In this document: positions 36,791 to 49,054 of the stretch, piece after piece
How the letters are laid out: the number at the start of each line of letters is the position of its first letter
Position numbering within the stretch: the stretch's first letter is position 1
NCBI GenBank assembly: GCA_010909165.1
Contig: MU008159.1
Location: 1,984,001 to 2,048,000 of the forward strand
DNA: 64,000 nucleotides
Direction of reading: 5' to 3'
Source of the DNA: Anthoceros angustus
Taxonomy: Eukaryota > Streptophyta > Anthocerotopsida > Anthocerotales > Anthocerotaceae
The notes under the pieces: generated by a model
The model's database searches: none
What the model was told of the DNA's origin: nothing
Seen by the model: only the letters and a program-made list of their open reading frames with translations
Made by a program: the position numbers and the translations under genes

Positions 36791-36874
36791 TGCTAGCTGT
36801 GGGGTTTGAACCCACGCGTACTGCTGTACAGAAGATCTTAAGTCTTCCCCCTTAGACCACTCGGGCAAGCTAGC
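36791..36874 (-). tRNA. tRNA-Leu (anticodon UAA)
   Basis: Read on minus, an 84-nt cloverleaf is complete: acceptor GCTAGCT paired with AGCTAGC plus discriminator A, and a D arm CCCGAGTGGTCTAAGG. The anticodon stem is GAAGA/TCTTC with loop CTTAAGA (anticodon TAA). There is a long class II variable arm and T arm GTGGG-TTCAAAC-CCCAC. There is no intron and no encoded CCA, as expected for a nuclear gene. Both internal promoter boxes are intact. Confidence 0.95.
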
Positions 36875-37995
36875 TCCGCAGTTGCAAATTTGAGTACCTC
36901 GTATGTATTTAAACCCTTTCAATAGGACATCGCTATTTAAAGAATGTGCTTTCCTGTCAGACTTGCCTCGTCGGGAGGCTCATCTGAATGGAGGAAATCC
37001 GTGGAGGGTCCAGACTGTGGAGGATTTGCCGGACGAGCAGCCCGTGACGGGCCGCCACATTGCGCGGGGGCCCGGCCTCCTCTGCTTACAGCTCCACCCC
37101 AATATTGGGGCTCCGTCAATGCATCACATGCTTCATGGGCCTATCGGCCACTGCCCGTGAACGCTCACACCTCGAACCTTTCCCCGCGAATCGTACAGTC
37201 TTTTGTCTAACGCCAGTCACCCGAGAAGGCGAGAAACGCTCATAATGTCACATAAGGGTTTGAGGGATACTAGGGATTCCATGTATGTATGCATGAAAGC
37301 GCAGCGGGCGAGTATCCGGAGTAGGTATATGCGTCTGTGCTGGTAGAGGGACGGGAAATTCGAATCAGGGATCACCACAACCCCTCTGCGCCCGGCGGCC
37401 GGCCCGGCCTGCCTGGCTGGGAAGGAGTCACCCAGTCTTTATTGTTGGAAGAATCGTTTTATGGACCAATACTCCCCACCTACTCTGCTACTTACATCCT
37501 GATCATCCGCAAGCATCTCTACCAGGTTCTGACCTCACCAAACTGGCTACCTATCATCGTCGCATGCCTCATCTGTCCGGTTCCCAGATATTGTACAAAA
37601 TACTAGCCTTCGCTCTCCGTGCAGCAATGTGATTTGTGTTGCTGTCAGAGCAGGCTTTCCGGCCTACACATACTCCTCATGTCCCTGCAGAGGGAGTAGC
37701 TCACGTGCCGAGCTAGAACCCGCTACGCACTCTGGTGAGTAGCACAGCGGAGCACCTCCTCAGAAGCTTTACTTGTTCCCAGGCTCTTCCCACCCATTGC
37801 CCTCAAGCAGAATATCGAATGACATTCCTCATCTGTCGAGGAGGCCTCTCTAAAAAGGCAGGCAGCTGACTCTTCAATTTGCAAAGCCCCTTCATGTGGC
37901 TAACCACGTGGTTTTCAAGGTGCACAAGACCTGCTACTGGAGCACTGAAGGATCTTCACAAAGGTTTCCCGCTCGAATTCGGTGCAACCTCGCAT
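36875..37995. other. Intergenic, nothing recognised
   Basis: There are no RNA gene, repeat or conserved open frame. The last part, just below 37,996, is the probable 3' UTR of the syntaxin gene. Confidence 0.5.
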
Positions 37996-39945
37996 TCAGA
38001 ACACTATCTTCTTCACAATGAGGACGAAAAGCATAAAAATGATGGCAGCAACCAGAACCATCACACATAAAACCATGCCTCCTTTTTTCTGGGTTCTCTC
38101 TGCCTGAAAATCAAACCACCCAACATGTCGCAATTGTCAGTCCAAGTCGCCGACGACTAAGCACTCTTCGTTCAATACAGCGTCTAGACAAATACATACT
38201 CATCAAACTCCTCCTCTCCACAAAACCAGATGATAGTAGGCTTTCAACCTACCTGCACCAGCTCTTTCACACCCTGCTCCACAGAAACTGCAACATTCTG
38301 AATGTTGAAGTCGATGCGATCCACAATGGTACCCTGGTTAACGTAAAGCATTGCAAATTGCATAAGAATGACAAACATATATGCTGTTGATTGTGTACAA
38401 CCTTCAATGGTTTCACTGAGCATCAAAGAGTTCATAACAACTGCATTGAGACAAACCTGATCAATAACAAGCGTAGAAAGCTCTTTCATGATTTGGGCCA
38501 AGTCATTCACAGAGGTCACAATCTGGAAACACAAGAAGGTCAAGCGATCAGCCTTCAGCACTGTATCATTCCAGCTGGCGGACCTATCTCATGGCCATTT
38601 CACCTACCTAACCATCTCAGCAGGGCCACACTGTGCACAATCGACTTGCCAATCACTATCACGACATGCACAAACCCTAAGTGTTTACAGGTGCCCTTCG
38701 GCAGCCAGACAAAAAGATGAGCCGTGCTCTCTTGTTAGATACCTGCGTGATTTCCTTCTCTCTCTCCTGCGAAACTGCTTCGCTCTGCTTGAGTAAGGCG
38801 ACTTGCTGCTCGTTAAATCCCTGCATAAGAAAGTTTCTTAGACTTCGTCCACATATTGCTGCAGAGTCAAAGGTCTCCTGCTGGAAACGCCATGACGGAC
38901 CCAGGCCGGAAATGATAGTGAACCTCACCGGGTCAAAAAATGAAGTATCCTCCTCTCGTCTGCTCTGCAAATTCACACCAATACCATCTGCTGATCCTCC
39001 CTGTTTTGTCACAAATCAGAGGTCAACCAACCTGTCGGTAACAGGTTCATGTCGTCAGAGTAAGGGTGTAATATGACACGGTGTGGGAGAGGCCACGAAA
39101 GAGCACCTCTTGTTGCTGTCGTAATCTTTGCAAATAGCCCTTCTGCTGCTTGCGAAACTCAATGGACAGGGTCTGCAAATCTGTGGCCAACGATCTCTGC
39201 AGCAAATATTGACAAGCTACGAGTAAAATGCTAGCTGTAAGGCAATAGATCTCCCCAACTTAACGCAGAGCTGCAATTTTGAGAAACCTACCTGCACATT
39301 CAGGCGTAGGTTTGCATCTTCCTGAGAGCCTGGTACTTTTGACAGTCGCTGAAGTCTCTGCTCACTCTTCTTCAACAATTTGGTCACCTCATTACTAAGT
39401 AGCTCTACAGTGTACTGGTCGCCAGCATCATCATCAAAGGTAGGCATCAAAGCCCTGCCATGTGCTTTAGCCAACTCTGCCATTTTGCTCCGTATAGTCT
39501 GCATGTCTGCTTGAACCTGCTCCGAGACATCTACCCAGGCTGGGGGGAGGCTGACAGCCACAGACCCTGCCCTACAACACAGTTCACCACAATTGAATCT
39601 TTTGATCTGCAAGCAGCACTCTCAATTCAAGTTCCAAGACCAAAACTGGTGCCAGCCTTCTCCTGGACGCGGCAAACAGCAGGCACGTACATGGACAGCA
39701 CTCTGATTGCTTCTTGACTACCTGATCGTGGAAAAAAAAAAACACAGATCAAGCAAGTGCCGGGGCAGACAAGCCAATGCATACCGAGAAGAGTCCGGGC
39801 CTCCAGGCTGCTTGAGCAGAGGAGCCGCAACCAGCTCTATACTAGCCCCGGCGGCGGAGGCAGACGAAGCTCCTGGAAAGGGCCGCACCTGCCGCAGCGC
39901 ATCTCGGTACTTCCGGAAAAGCGCCGTCTGATTCCGCGTGGCCAT
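37996..39945 (-). CDS. SYP4: SYP4-type Qa-SNARE syntaxin (TLG2/syntaxin-16 family)
   Basis: SYP4 syntaxins are Qa-SNAREs of the trans-Golgi network, driving vesicle fusion in secretory and vacuolar traffic. Eight exons (minus): 39,945-39,785, 39,571-39,292, 39,196-39,107, 39,000-38,929, 38,820-38,743, 38,522-38,457, 38,333-38,253 and 38,103-37,996. They join in phase to 311 residues, the normal size. Landmarks in order: the conserved N-peptide (MATRNQTALFRKYRDALRQV), LPPAWVDVSEQVQADM at the Habc domain, RLQRLS, LATDLQTLSIEFRKQQ, GFNEQQVALLKQSEAVSQER opening the SNARE motif, and LVIDQ|GTIVDRIDFNIQNV with the zero-layer Gln (Q249) at an exon end. A C-terminal membrane anchor (about 286-306) follows. 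The start is the only ATG fitting the N-peptide. It is divergent from OMA1. Confidence 0.97.
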
Positions 39946-40929
39946 GGCGCCAGATCTGCTCCCCGATTAGCACAGGCACACCAGAATTTCACCAGATCCG
40001 ATCTCGCCAATGCGGCAGCGTCGCTCAGTACTGGAAATCGAGTCCGGTCGTGAAGCAGTGGCAGGCGCGTGGAAAAATGGCCAGGAGGTGAAGAGGGTCG
40101 AAAGGCACTGCGGAGGGAGGCGGCCATCGCTGCGTGTGCGAGCGACGGTCCATGGCACCATCCATGCAATGCACCAACCTCTCCTTCCGACGCTCCTGCT
40201 TCGAGTCCTGTGCCCCTCACGCTAGCTGCTCGTCCTCACTAACTATTATGCCCCGCCTGGATTTCGCCCTCTTCACACCTGACCTTTACCGTGCTTCTCG
40301 CTAAACCTCCTAGAACCAGCCCAGCAGGTCAGAAGTGGATTTACCGTGGGGATTTACCACATGCGCAGTAGTCACTGCAGTGGCTTGGATGCGTCACTCC
40401 AGGTACAGGCCTCGGCTGCTGCAATGTTTGGGTGATCCACCTACTTGCATTTGTTCCAGAAATCCTGTCATAACCGTTATTCTGGCTGTCTGTGCTCGAT
40501 TGCGGACCTGTATGCCTGTAGCGGATTGCTCGGAATGGGCGGTTGGCAGGAGCACAGTTTTTAATTCTTGTCTGCCTTGGGTGGTCCTGGAGCAGCTGCA
40601 GTGGTATGAGGGGTTACTTGATTGGTGCGACCACTTGAAAATCCTCTTCGGTAGCAGCAAGTTATGCAGCAGATCAAGGACATTGAAATCTTTCCCCGGG
40701 CTTTTGAGATTGCTAATCTGAGCTTGAAGTCATCGCTGCAGAGGGTAAGCCCGTACCCCGGATCTGCTTAAGAAAGTCCGCGAAAGGATGATGGTCAGAG
40801 GTAGCGGGTGACATCTTGCATTTCTGAGCTCAATTGGAAGCTGATTTTAGCACAGAAGTGGTGTGGAGGTGCAGGTTATGATTTAGGTGTTCATGTCAGC
40901 ATTTGAGTTCTGATATTACCTCAAAAGGC
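39946..40929. promoter_or_regulatory. Divergent SYP4/OMA1 intergenic region
   Basis: 984 bp separate the two start codons, so both promoters and 5' UTRs must lie here. No clear TATA box is seen near either start. A 128-codon open frame on plus (40,335-40,721) has no recognisable protein and may be OMA1 leader. Shared regulation is possible but only inferred from the geometry. Confidence 0.5.
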
Positions 40930-42943
40930 ATGGCTCGAGCACTGCTTAAGTCAAGGGAACTTGTAAGCCTTGCGTATGGCAGTTTTACAACTGTGAAGGT
41001 GTCTGTCTGTAAGGAGTTCCCTGTGTACAAGCACCCCTCTCTCAGTTCTTATCTTCTGGTGGATGCTGTCAAGGCGTGCAGAGAAGATTGGTTGAAACAC
41101 ATAACTCGTCTCCAGAGGGATGGCTGGATCAAGCATTTGCATCACATGGTTGGGGTCAGACCCAGCGTTGCTAAAACAGTGTCGACGAGTTCTCGGAGTT
41201 TTGGACCCTCCAAGGTGGATGTCAGGGGCTTTCTTACTGATAGTAGAAATGTGCAAGGTGTGGTGGTCCGTGAATTCCGCAAGGTCTCTACTAGTGGATC
41301 CTTTACTGGTCCAAGTCGGTCATTCTCCACTGCAACGAGAGCAGCTTGGTCTCGGCTTGGCTCCCGAATCAAGAGCGTCCAGAGTGCGAATCGGGGAAAC
41401 CTTGCATCAGGACGTAGGTTTTATCATATTGATGAAGAAGGGGTCCAGCATTTCAAGGCAAGAGGGCCACGTGCCTGGCTGGGAAGGCCACAGGGAGGCT
41501 ATCTGTCGAATAGGAGAGTCATTGTTGTTATTGTCCTTGCTAGTGGTTTTACATACATCTACTTCACGCACTTGGAGATTGTGCCTTACACCCACCGGAA
41601 GCACTTTGTGCTGTTGCCACCCATTTCGGAAATACAAATTGGAGAGAATGAGTTTGAGAATGTAAGTCATCTTCTTTGGCGTTAGTACCCTAGCATTCGT
41701 CGCAGTCTTCAGTTCTGTCTAGTAAAAGGAGTCTTCCTAGTCGGCTTTCTTATGCCTAGACCTGAGATTCTCTGGAACGTATCAAGTCACGTATGGGTTA
41801 TACCCCTGTTCATTGTCATCAAGCTATCCATCAGGTTACCAACTCAACTGTATGTGCAGCTAAAGAAGCAATGGAGAAGGGAGATGCTGCCACCAATTCA
41901 TCCGGCGACAATCCGTGTGCACAGAGTTGCAGAGAGAATTATAGAGTCAGTGATGGCTGCAGTTGGTCTGGGACAAAGGCAATGGGGAGGGCTGCATCAT
42001 GGTTTCCACAAACATCCAGATCCGATGTACTTGGGACCTGGAGGCGGTAGTCCAGAACGTGTGCTTCATTCCCATGCAGACCCTGTGGACGTGTATGGTG
42101 ATGAATATCTTGATGAAGAATGGGTGGAGCAGAGCAGAGAGAAGGGATTGCAGAAAGGCCAGGAGCCAGACTTGAGGCACATCAAGCTGATGAAATGGGA
42201 AATTATCGTGGTTGATCTTCCTGTGCTTAATGCAATGTGTTTACCAGGCGGGAAGATTGTTGTCTTTACAGGTCTCCTTGATAAGTTTCCATCGGATACT
42301 GAGATCGCAACTGTACTAGGTCATGAGGTGAGCAAGCTATCAGTGATGCCATCGAAAATGAGACAGTACCTGCTGCTTCATCATTTTCATCATTCTGTAC
42401 TGATTTACATGCAGATTGCCCATGCGGTTGCACGACATGTGGGAGAGAAGCTAACGCAGGCAGTTTGGTTGGGGTTCCTAAAGCTTACTGCCTTGGTTTT
42501 CTTCAATATGCCTGCCATCATCAATGACATTTCGGATCTCCTTATTGCACTTCCCTATTCAAGAAAGTAAGCATGCCTTACTCTAGGCACAGTGTTCAGC
42601 AACCAAGTGGCTCCTTTCACCTTGCCAAGAAAGTTGAGTGAACTGAGTTGCAACATCCACCTGAATAAATGGATCTCCTCTGTTTTGCAGAATGGAAATG
42701 GAAGCAGACCATATCGGGTTGATTTTGATGGCTGCATCAGGTTATAATCCGCTGCTTGCACCATCATTTTATGAGAAGCTGGGAAAGTTTGAGAAGGCCC
42801 CTGAATATCTACAGTATCTGTCAACTCATCCATCGGGGAAGAAAAGGGGAGAGTCTCTCAGAGATAGTGAGACTATGAAACGTGCAATACGTTTGTACGA
42901 GGAACGACTACAGGGGCACCTCGACCTTCGCCGCTATCTTTGA
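40930..42943 (+). CDS. OMA1: Mitochondrial metalloendopeptidase OMA1 (M48)
   Basis: OMA1 is an M48 zinc peptidase of the mitochondrial inner membrane that cleaves membrane proteins under stress. Four exons: 40,930-41,661, 41,860-42,327, 42,415-42,566 and 42,691-42,943 join in phase to 534 residues. The long N-terminus is basic, Ser/Arg-rich and acid-poor, as in a mitochondrial presequence. One membrane segment lies at about 197-212 (VIVVIVLASGFTYIYF), followed by THRKHFVLL. Then come LKKQWRREMLPPIHPATIRV, VVDLPVLNAMCLPGGKIVVF, FTGLLDKFPSDTEIATVLGH and the zinc site HEIAH at 399-403, split by intron 2 after HE. The third ligand is Glu455 in MEMEADHIGL. STHPSGKKR and a YEERL tail close the family pattern. 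An upstream in-frame TTG extends the frame but 40,930 is the first ATG. Confidence 0.96.
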
Positions 42944-43616
42944 TGCGCAAGAAGTTCCTCAGGGGAAAAACCCAGTCGAGGTAAGTGTTCGAAAATGCTA
43001 TACCATGGCTGGAATAGCGGGTGGGATGATCGAGGGAGATACCCAGTCCTGGATTAGCTGGTTTACAGGAGGTTGCCGCGCTTCGTTCTGGAAAGAGCGT
43101 TTACTCGATGTGTTGGTTTTAGCCATGTGTTTCTTTGTGTTGACAGGAAGCACCCAAGTTTTGTCTGACACAAAGGTTGTCTGCCGCTGCTGGTGAAATG
43201 CATATAAGTTCGTCCAGAGTCAACCGAACAAGCAAATTGTATATTCATGTACTGTGCTGCTCTTTTATTTTTATGAAAGACTTGTAGCTGTCGCGACAAT
43301 AGTTTGTCTGGAGGATGCTGTTTTTCACAGACTTTGCACCAGCCACCCCAGAAGCTGGCAGGGCTATTATCAATGTTATGAATGTGAGAAAGAATGTACG
43401 ACAATGTCGTGCACAATAACCAAAATTCGTTCACGGCAAGACACATTTGCCACTGAACGGATCAATATACAAACGACGCAGATGCATGAGGTCGGGCAGA
43501 ACCTCGTCCAAATTACTTTGCAATAGGCAGCTTGCCACTGTGTTCATCCTTCCGTTGAAGTGGAAGCTTGGTCTGATGTATGAGGCACACATTACGTCCA
43601 CCGATCAGGAGGCTAT
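42944..43616. other. OMA1/NEK convergent 3' spacer
   Basis: The spacer is 673 bp between the OMA1 stop and the NEK stop on the opposite strand. It must hold both 3' UTRs and poly(A) signals. No gene was found. Confidence 0.6.
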
Positions 43617-46600
43617 TCATCCGAAGTTCTGCTGATCAGGACGGAATTCACTACACTGGAACAAAAGCAAGGAAAATGCGAACGCACCTTGACTGGAACA
43701 AGGCCAGGGGCCTGGGGGATTTTCGATGCGGTTGCAGGAGCTCGCGGAATGGTTGGTGTTGCTTTCGGTGCTGCCAGAGGACCTCTGGAGGAAGCTTTTG
43801 GCGTAGTCACAGGAGATTTCGCTGTCCCGGAGGTCCCTAATGCGGATTTGGATGCTATGGTCAGGGGACCTTTGGGAGCTGAGAGAGGGGCTCGAGGAGA
43901 GGGGACTCGAGGTGCTGACAGAGGGGCTCGGGGAGTAACAGACTTGGTAGCGCTAGGAATCTTGGTAGCCACAGGCTGAAGAACAATGGGTACATCCCTC
44001 ACCCTTGGCACAAAAGTAGGTGTAAGGGCTGCATTCCGGAGAGTACCATTCAGGACTTTTGGCTTCTCTGACACAACAAGCTCTTCTGGTGGATCGACTA
44101 CACTAGGGGGTTGAGGAGTCTCTAACACCTTAGGGGGTTGAGGAGTCTCTAACACCTTAGGGGGTTGAGGAGACTCTAACACCTTAGGGGGTTGAGGAGA
44201 CTCTAACACCTTGGGGGGTTGAGGAGACTCTAACACCTTAGGGGGTAGAGGAGACTCTAACACCTTAGGGGGTTGAGGAGACTCTAACACGGCTGTTGAC
44301 TCTGCCGGCACACCCGAAGGTGGACTTCTAGGAGAAAGTGACACAGCCAGACTGACAGGCTCCGCTGCAGTTGGTGACGGCTGGGAGAGGTGGTCATCCT
44401 CTCCCGAGCCGACAGCCTCGACGGTGTCAAGAGCCTCCGGACTTCGAACATAAGCATGCTTGAATCGCCTGTTCAGAGCTGCATTCTGCTCCTTCGGGGA
44501 GACGGTTTTAGGACCGGCTAAGGAAAGTCTTTTCAACCGCTTGTTATTCACCATAGGTGATAGAGAGGGAAGAGGTTTTCCCAAAGCCTTTGGCTTGGAG
44601 TCTGGTGACTCGCTAACAGGTTTAGCGGCAACAGTAGTGACGGGCTTCAGATCATTTCCTGCCAACAACGAAGTGTGTCACCTCCTTGAACAGCGCAACC
44701 GAAGGACAAAAACAAACCCAAGGAAGGAACAGGCTGGAAGTTCAATAACCTCGACTTGACAGAACTGCTCGAGGCGGCCTAACAACTGCAGACACATCCG
44801 ATTTAGGGACCCGCGGGGCAGCTACCCTTACACTCGCCACACCTGCCGATTCAGGTTAGGCGCTTTGAACCTCCGACCAATCCTACCAGTAACAGGACAG
44901 AATGAAAGAATGGCACCAGGGTAGAGGTGTACCAGATTGGCGCTTGACAGATACTACGGGTCCATTTGACGTGGGTATGGCAATGCGAACAGGGCTCGGA
45001 GCCCTTACTTTGAGCCCAGTAGCTGACCTTGCAAGATTGACCTTGGGTATTCTTGATTGTGGACTTGTTGGCTCTGAAATGCAAACCAGGCCGTGGCCCT
45101 CTCACCGTCAGTACCGTAGTGAGACCATGCATAGGCAACCGTGAACCTCTTACAAATACCTGGTTGCTCCCCCATTGTCTTTCTTCTGGGGACATATAAA
45201 CGAATAGAGGGAGGTGCCAGGTGATAATGTGCACGCACAAGGGGGTGAATCAAGACCTCCTTGGACGACAGTCTCCATGCCTGCCACAGGCATTCATTCA
45301 GAACAAAAAATATAGTACCACCGGCACAACTTTCAGTTATCAAAACAGGGCAAAAGAAGGCCGTACCTGGTCCGTATTCAACAAGTGCTTCAATACAGTA
45401 GTAAGTCCACTGCTAAAATGCGCTGGTATTGGTGGATATTCACCCTGCAGAAGCTGTAAACGAACTGGTGTCATCAGCTCCGTAACCGCACCTGTCAAAG
45501 CAGTCTACGGCCCAAAGAGTTGCTATGTGGTTACCTTGGCCCTCAGGTCAAATAAAGTTTGCCCTCGGAAGGGTATGGACAACGCAGCCAGCTCATAAAG
45601 AACACAACCAAGGGCCCACATATCACTGCTGAAAGTGTATGGTTCGTTCTTCCAAATCTGAGGACACTCATCATCGTCAGTCGGGTATTGCCTACAATGG
45701 GAAAAACGGAGATAAGGCGTACCAGACACATGAGAGCTTTGACACAATACCTCGGGAGCCATGTAATGGGGTGTTCCAATCTGAGTGGTGCCCATGGACT
45801 GCTTGAGCAGCTTCGGTACCTGGAGCCGAAACAGGCCAATGTTAGCAACTCTGCTTTGCTTCTACAGAAGATGAGAATTTCGACTGAGACTAGCAAGCTG
45901 TTCAGACAGCTGCTCCCCAACACGCAAAGCTAGTTTTGACTGAAAGAGCATACCCCAAGATCTCCAATTTTTATGGAGTTACTGTCAAGTAGCATCACGT
46001 TTGCTGATTTTATGTCCCTGCACAGAGAAGGATGTCCATCCATGATCAATCTAATGGCAACAGACACAGGCAGCAGAATCCGAAGTAGTGACCCAAGTTC
46101 CAAACTATTGATCAGAAGTTGAAATCAAAAGTTGACTCCAAAGTTGAAGATCATGGGATAGCAGAAGTACCTGTGGATTAGCTGGTATGAATGTAGAGCC
46201 ACTAATCCTCGAAGAATCTGTTGAACCCGTTATCAAGGTGGCCAGTCAGACGCCATGGTCACCCAGTAACATTATGGATTGAAGGAGTTGGTTGAAGCCT
46301 CCATGACTGTGCGTACTTACCTGAATGAAATATGACCAAACCTGCGCCTCATCAAAGAGCTGAGCACGATTCCTGCAGTCACCGCATCATCGTCAGCAGG
46401 TTGTAGTCAATAGAAGATGAAGCAAGGCCCCATTCCCACCACTGCTGCGCTTAGTGATAAGCTCAAACCTGATAAGCTTGGCTAGGTCGCCTCGTTCGCA
46501 GTATTCCATAACAGTGTACAGTTTGTCACCTTCCACGAAGGCATCGTAGTACTTGATCTGGTGTACAGGCGAAACTGCAGGTATGAATTATACGGGGAAA

Positions 46601-47020
46601 GCTGAAGTCCACTCAATTCCAGCATGGGAACAGTCTCAAAGGATGAGAGCCATTAGGAGCGATCCAGGCATACCACATTCTGGTGCCTCACAGTCGTCAG
46701 TAGGTGAATCTGTTTGACAGCTTCATCTCGTTCTTCCTAAACACAGCTGGCACCTGTAAGGCACATCCAGCTAGAAGTAGAACCTCGAAGGCAATGCTGG
46801 GGATGCAGGAATCACAGACCTGAGACATGTGCACGACAGTGCATTCCTTCATGGCACAAATCAAGCCATCAGCGATTCTTCTGACCTTGTGCACAGTACC
46901 ATGAGATCCTTTTCCCACCAGTCCCTTCACAACATAGTGCTTCTGAACTATGGACTGCGCCTTCTCAGCCTGCTTGCCCTGACTTGGGCCTGTCTCTTTC
47001 TCACCTTTCGGTTTCCCCAT
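43617..47020 (-). CDS. NEK: NEK (NIMA-related) protein kinase
   Basis: NEKs are Ser/Thr kinases of mitosis, microtubules and, in flagellated organisms, cilia. Fourteen exons (minus): 47,020-46,820, 46,736-46,674, 46,557-46,469, 46,372-46,321, 46,217-46,171, 46,017-45,954, 45,819-45,751, 45,657-45,535, 45,453-45,367, 45,280-45,160, 45,073-44,933, 44,842-44,750, 44,658-43,688 and 43,655-43,617. All phases agree, giving 719 residues. Kinase domain about 29-300: [13 protein letters not shown] (K58), [36 protein letters not shown] (DLG, not DFG, at 170-172), [18 protein letters not shown] and [13 protein letters not shown]. The tail of about 400 residues is disordered and Pro/Ser-rich, with seven nonapeptide repeats of the PQPPKVLES type. 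[10 protein letters not shown] and GTPHYMAPE are NEK-typical, and this is not the NEK type I know from seed plants. The upstream in-frame codon is GTG, so ATG 47,020 is the start. Confidence 0.9.
44100..44290 (-). repeat. 27-bp coding minisatellite in NEK exon 13
   Basis: Seven tandem 27-bp units encode VLESPQPPK-type nonapeptides with few differences (S/T at one site, Q/L at another). The unit is a multiple of three, so copy-number change would keep the frame. Confidence 0.95.
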
Positions 47021-48360
47021 TATCACCTGCCCTACTACCGAAGAGCCAGAAGGTGATTCCCGATCCCTTCCTTAAAAAAGCACCATCCCAGCAAGTGCCC
47101 TGCTGCCTTCATTCAGTGCCTTCCCGACTCCCACCACTTGCGTGGCAGATCCGATCCCGCTTTCCTCCAATTCTCCTTGGGACACATCTGCGACAAACCT
47201 CCCACCTTTCTGAAACGAACAACACAATATCAGTCAGTCCTCCCAACGATCGGAACTCCACATCCAGCACCATTGCAGCACAGACCGAGGCAGCTCACCT
47301 CCGATCTTCAACAGGAGATGCGCATGCAATAATTTAAAAGCCTCCTCCTTCCGATGCCGGATCAAGCACCCCACCTGCCCAACACGAATTCAGCGACCAG
47401 AAAGACGAGAATGCGCGGCACCCAGCTGCACCACAGCCCACCGATCCCATCGCTACCGCGGCCCTAACCTGAAACCCACCAAGATCGCCTACGCGAAGCT
47501 GAATGGAGGAGCAGCAGAAGCACCGCAAGTCCCTCCGATCACATCAACTCCAACAACAGATCTGTGAGCCAACCCTGGGCGGATCGAGAGCGGGGAGCGG
47601 CAGGGGGCGAGGGCGGGGTACGCAGCGCGCGATGGCCGCAGCAGAGCGAGAAATTAGCAAGAGCTGGCAGTGGCGAGGAAGAGCGGGTGCAGCGTGCGGA
47701 GCGCGGGAACAGGAGGCCCGAGGCCGCAGGGGCAGGACAGTGCCAGCATGCGCCCAGCCACGTCAGACTCCAGCATGCGCCACGTTGGCGATGCCTACCC
47801 GCACGACGTAACCCGTTCCGTTTTCGTTGATCCGGAGGGTGACCGGGGTGCAGCCGGTGGGAGCAGTGGGACGGCGGGACAAGGACAATGATGGGCGCCA
47901 CCTATCGTGGGCGCACGACCGGTTGCCGTGACTTCTCGGCTTTCCTTTCCTCTCCGCCCCAGAAGGCCTTCATGTCGTCCACAGCAGCCAACGTGCGGCC
48001 TGGCCCGCTTTCCTCTCCTAACGGTGCAGACCAGCCGCACCCCCAGATCTCCTGCCTGCATATTCTCAGCAACCGGTTGGCTTGGTGGGGGTAAGAAAAG
48101 AACTTAGTGGGCTTCGCATTTCGTGGGAAATTGCATCAAGTCTCGTAGTGCAGCATCATGCAACAGGATCAAGGGTACGCATTTGGGAGAAGGAAAGCAT
48201 ACACACTGTGTTGCGTGTGACATGTGAGAGAGAAAGGGTGGCCAGCCAGATACATGGCCTTTAGAGTCTAGCGTTGAAGCATCTGTATGTAGCATATGTA
48301 CATGGTGGAACAGCGTAAGACAAGACACTAACACAAGACACCCTGCAGACTTGCCCCCGC

Positions 48361-48411
48361 CTTGCTTTGCCTTGCCTTGCCTTGCCTTGCCTTGCCTTGC
48401 CTTGCCTTGCC
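48361..48411. repeat. (CCTTG)n microsatellite
   Basis: About ten CTTGC/CCTTG pentamers, almost pure. Confidence 0.95.
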
Positions 48412-48899
48412 TCTCCTCCCGTCTTCTCTCCTCGGCTGGCCCTGCCTTGGCTGTTTGCAAAAGACGCCCCACTTCATGATCATCTTCCTCTAGCAGAACA
48501 TAGTGAGTTCTGGGTCCCTTGACACACTCCGATGCACCTCCTCACAACCTAGCACTAGAGGCAACTGGGCTGCAGTGACAACATGCATAGTTGGGGCTTG
48601 TGAAAAGTTTGAAGATCCTGCCTTCTTCCATGACTGCAATGAGCAATTGACGAGTCACCTGCAGGCCCCGCGTCCGCCCTCCCTCTTCCTTCCCTGTGCA
48701 GCAGCAGCAGCAGGACTCAAACAAGTCTTCCCTTCACTTGTGGTCTTGTTGCGCGTATATCGGGTAACCCACTTGTCAGCTTGCACATGGAGGTGGCAGG
48801 CATCTGGGCAGTCCATATTTGGGAGAAACCCCAACTCCAACCGTGGTGGGCAGGGCAGAGACAGCAACGGATTCATCGCAACCACCATTCCGGGACGTG

Positions 48900-48960
48900 G
48901 CTCCAGCCCAGCCCAGCCGAGCCCAGCCGAGCCCAGCCGAGCCCAGCCCAGCCCAGCCCG
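48900..48960. repeat. CCCAGCCGAG short tandem repeat
   Basis: CCCAGC and CCGAGC pentamers alternate in about 60 bp, just before a G run at 48,968, within 100 bp of the kinase B stop codon. Confidence 0.9.
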
Positions 48961-49054
48961 CCACCCTGGGGGGGGGCCGGGCCTGGGCAAACTGGGCACC
49001 AACAGGCAGGCAGAAACCCCATAGATCGCTTCTTCTGCAGAAAGACCCTCCAGA

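Larger units (their letters stand above)
47021..49054. other. NEK promoter side and kinase B 3' side
   Basis: 47,021-47,900 is GC-rich and likely holds the NEK 5' UTR and promoter. 47,900-49,054 lies downstream of kinase B. Only short tandem repeats are seen here. Long open frames on either strand follow the repeats. Confidence 0.5.

Noticed and set aside
39625-39735. Extra small exon in the SYP4 gene
   Set aside because: Exon 1 and exon 2 already join in phase (SSR|AGSVAVSLPPAW). The extra stretch brings a stop or an unrelated peptide.
46016-46090. NEK catalytic loop read as CRD (HRD lost)
   Set aside because: This appears only if the intron is read through. Splicing 46,171 to 46,017 restores HRDIKS.
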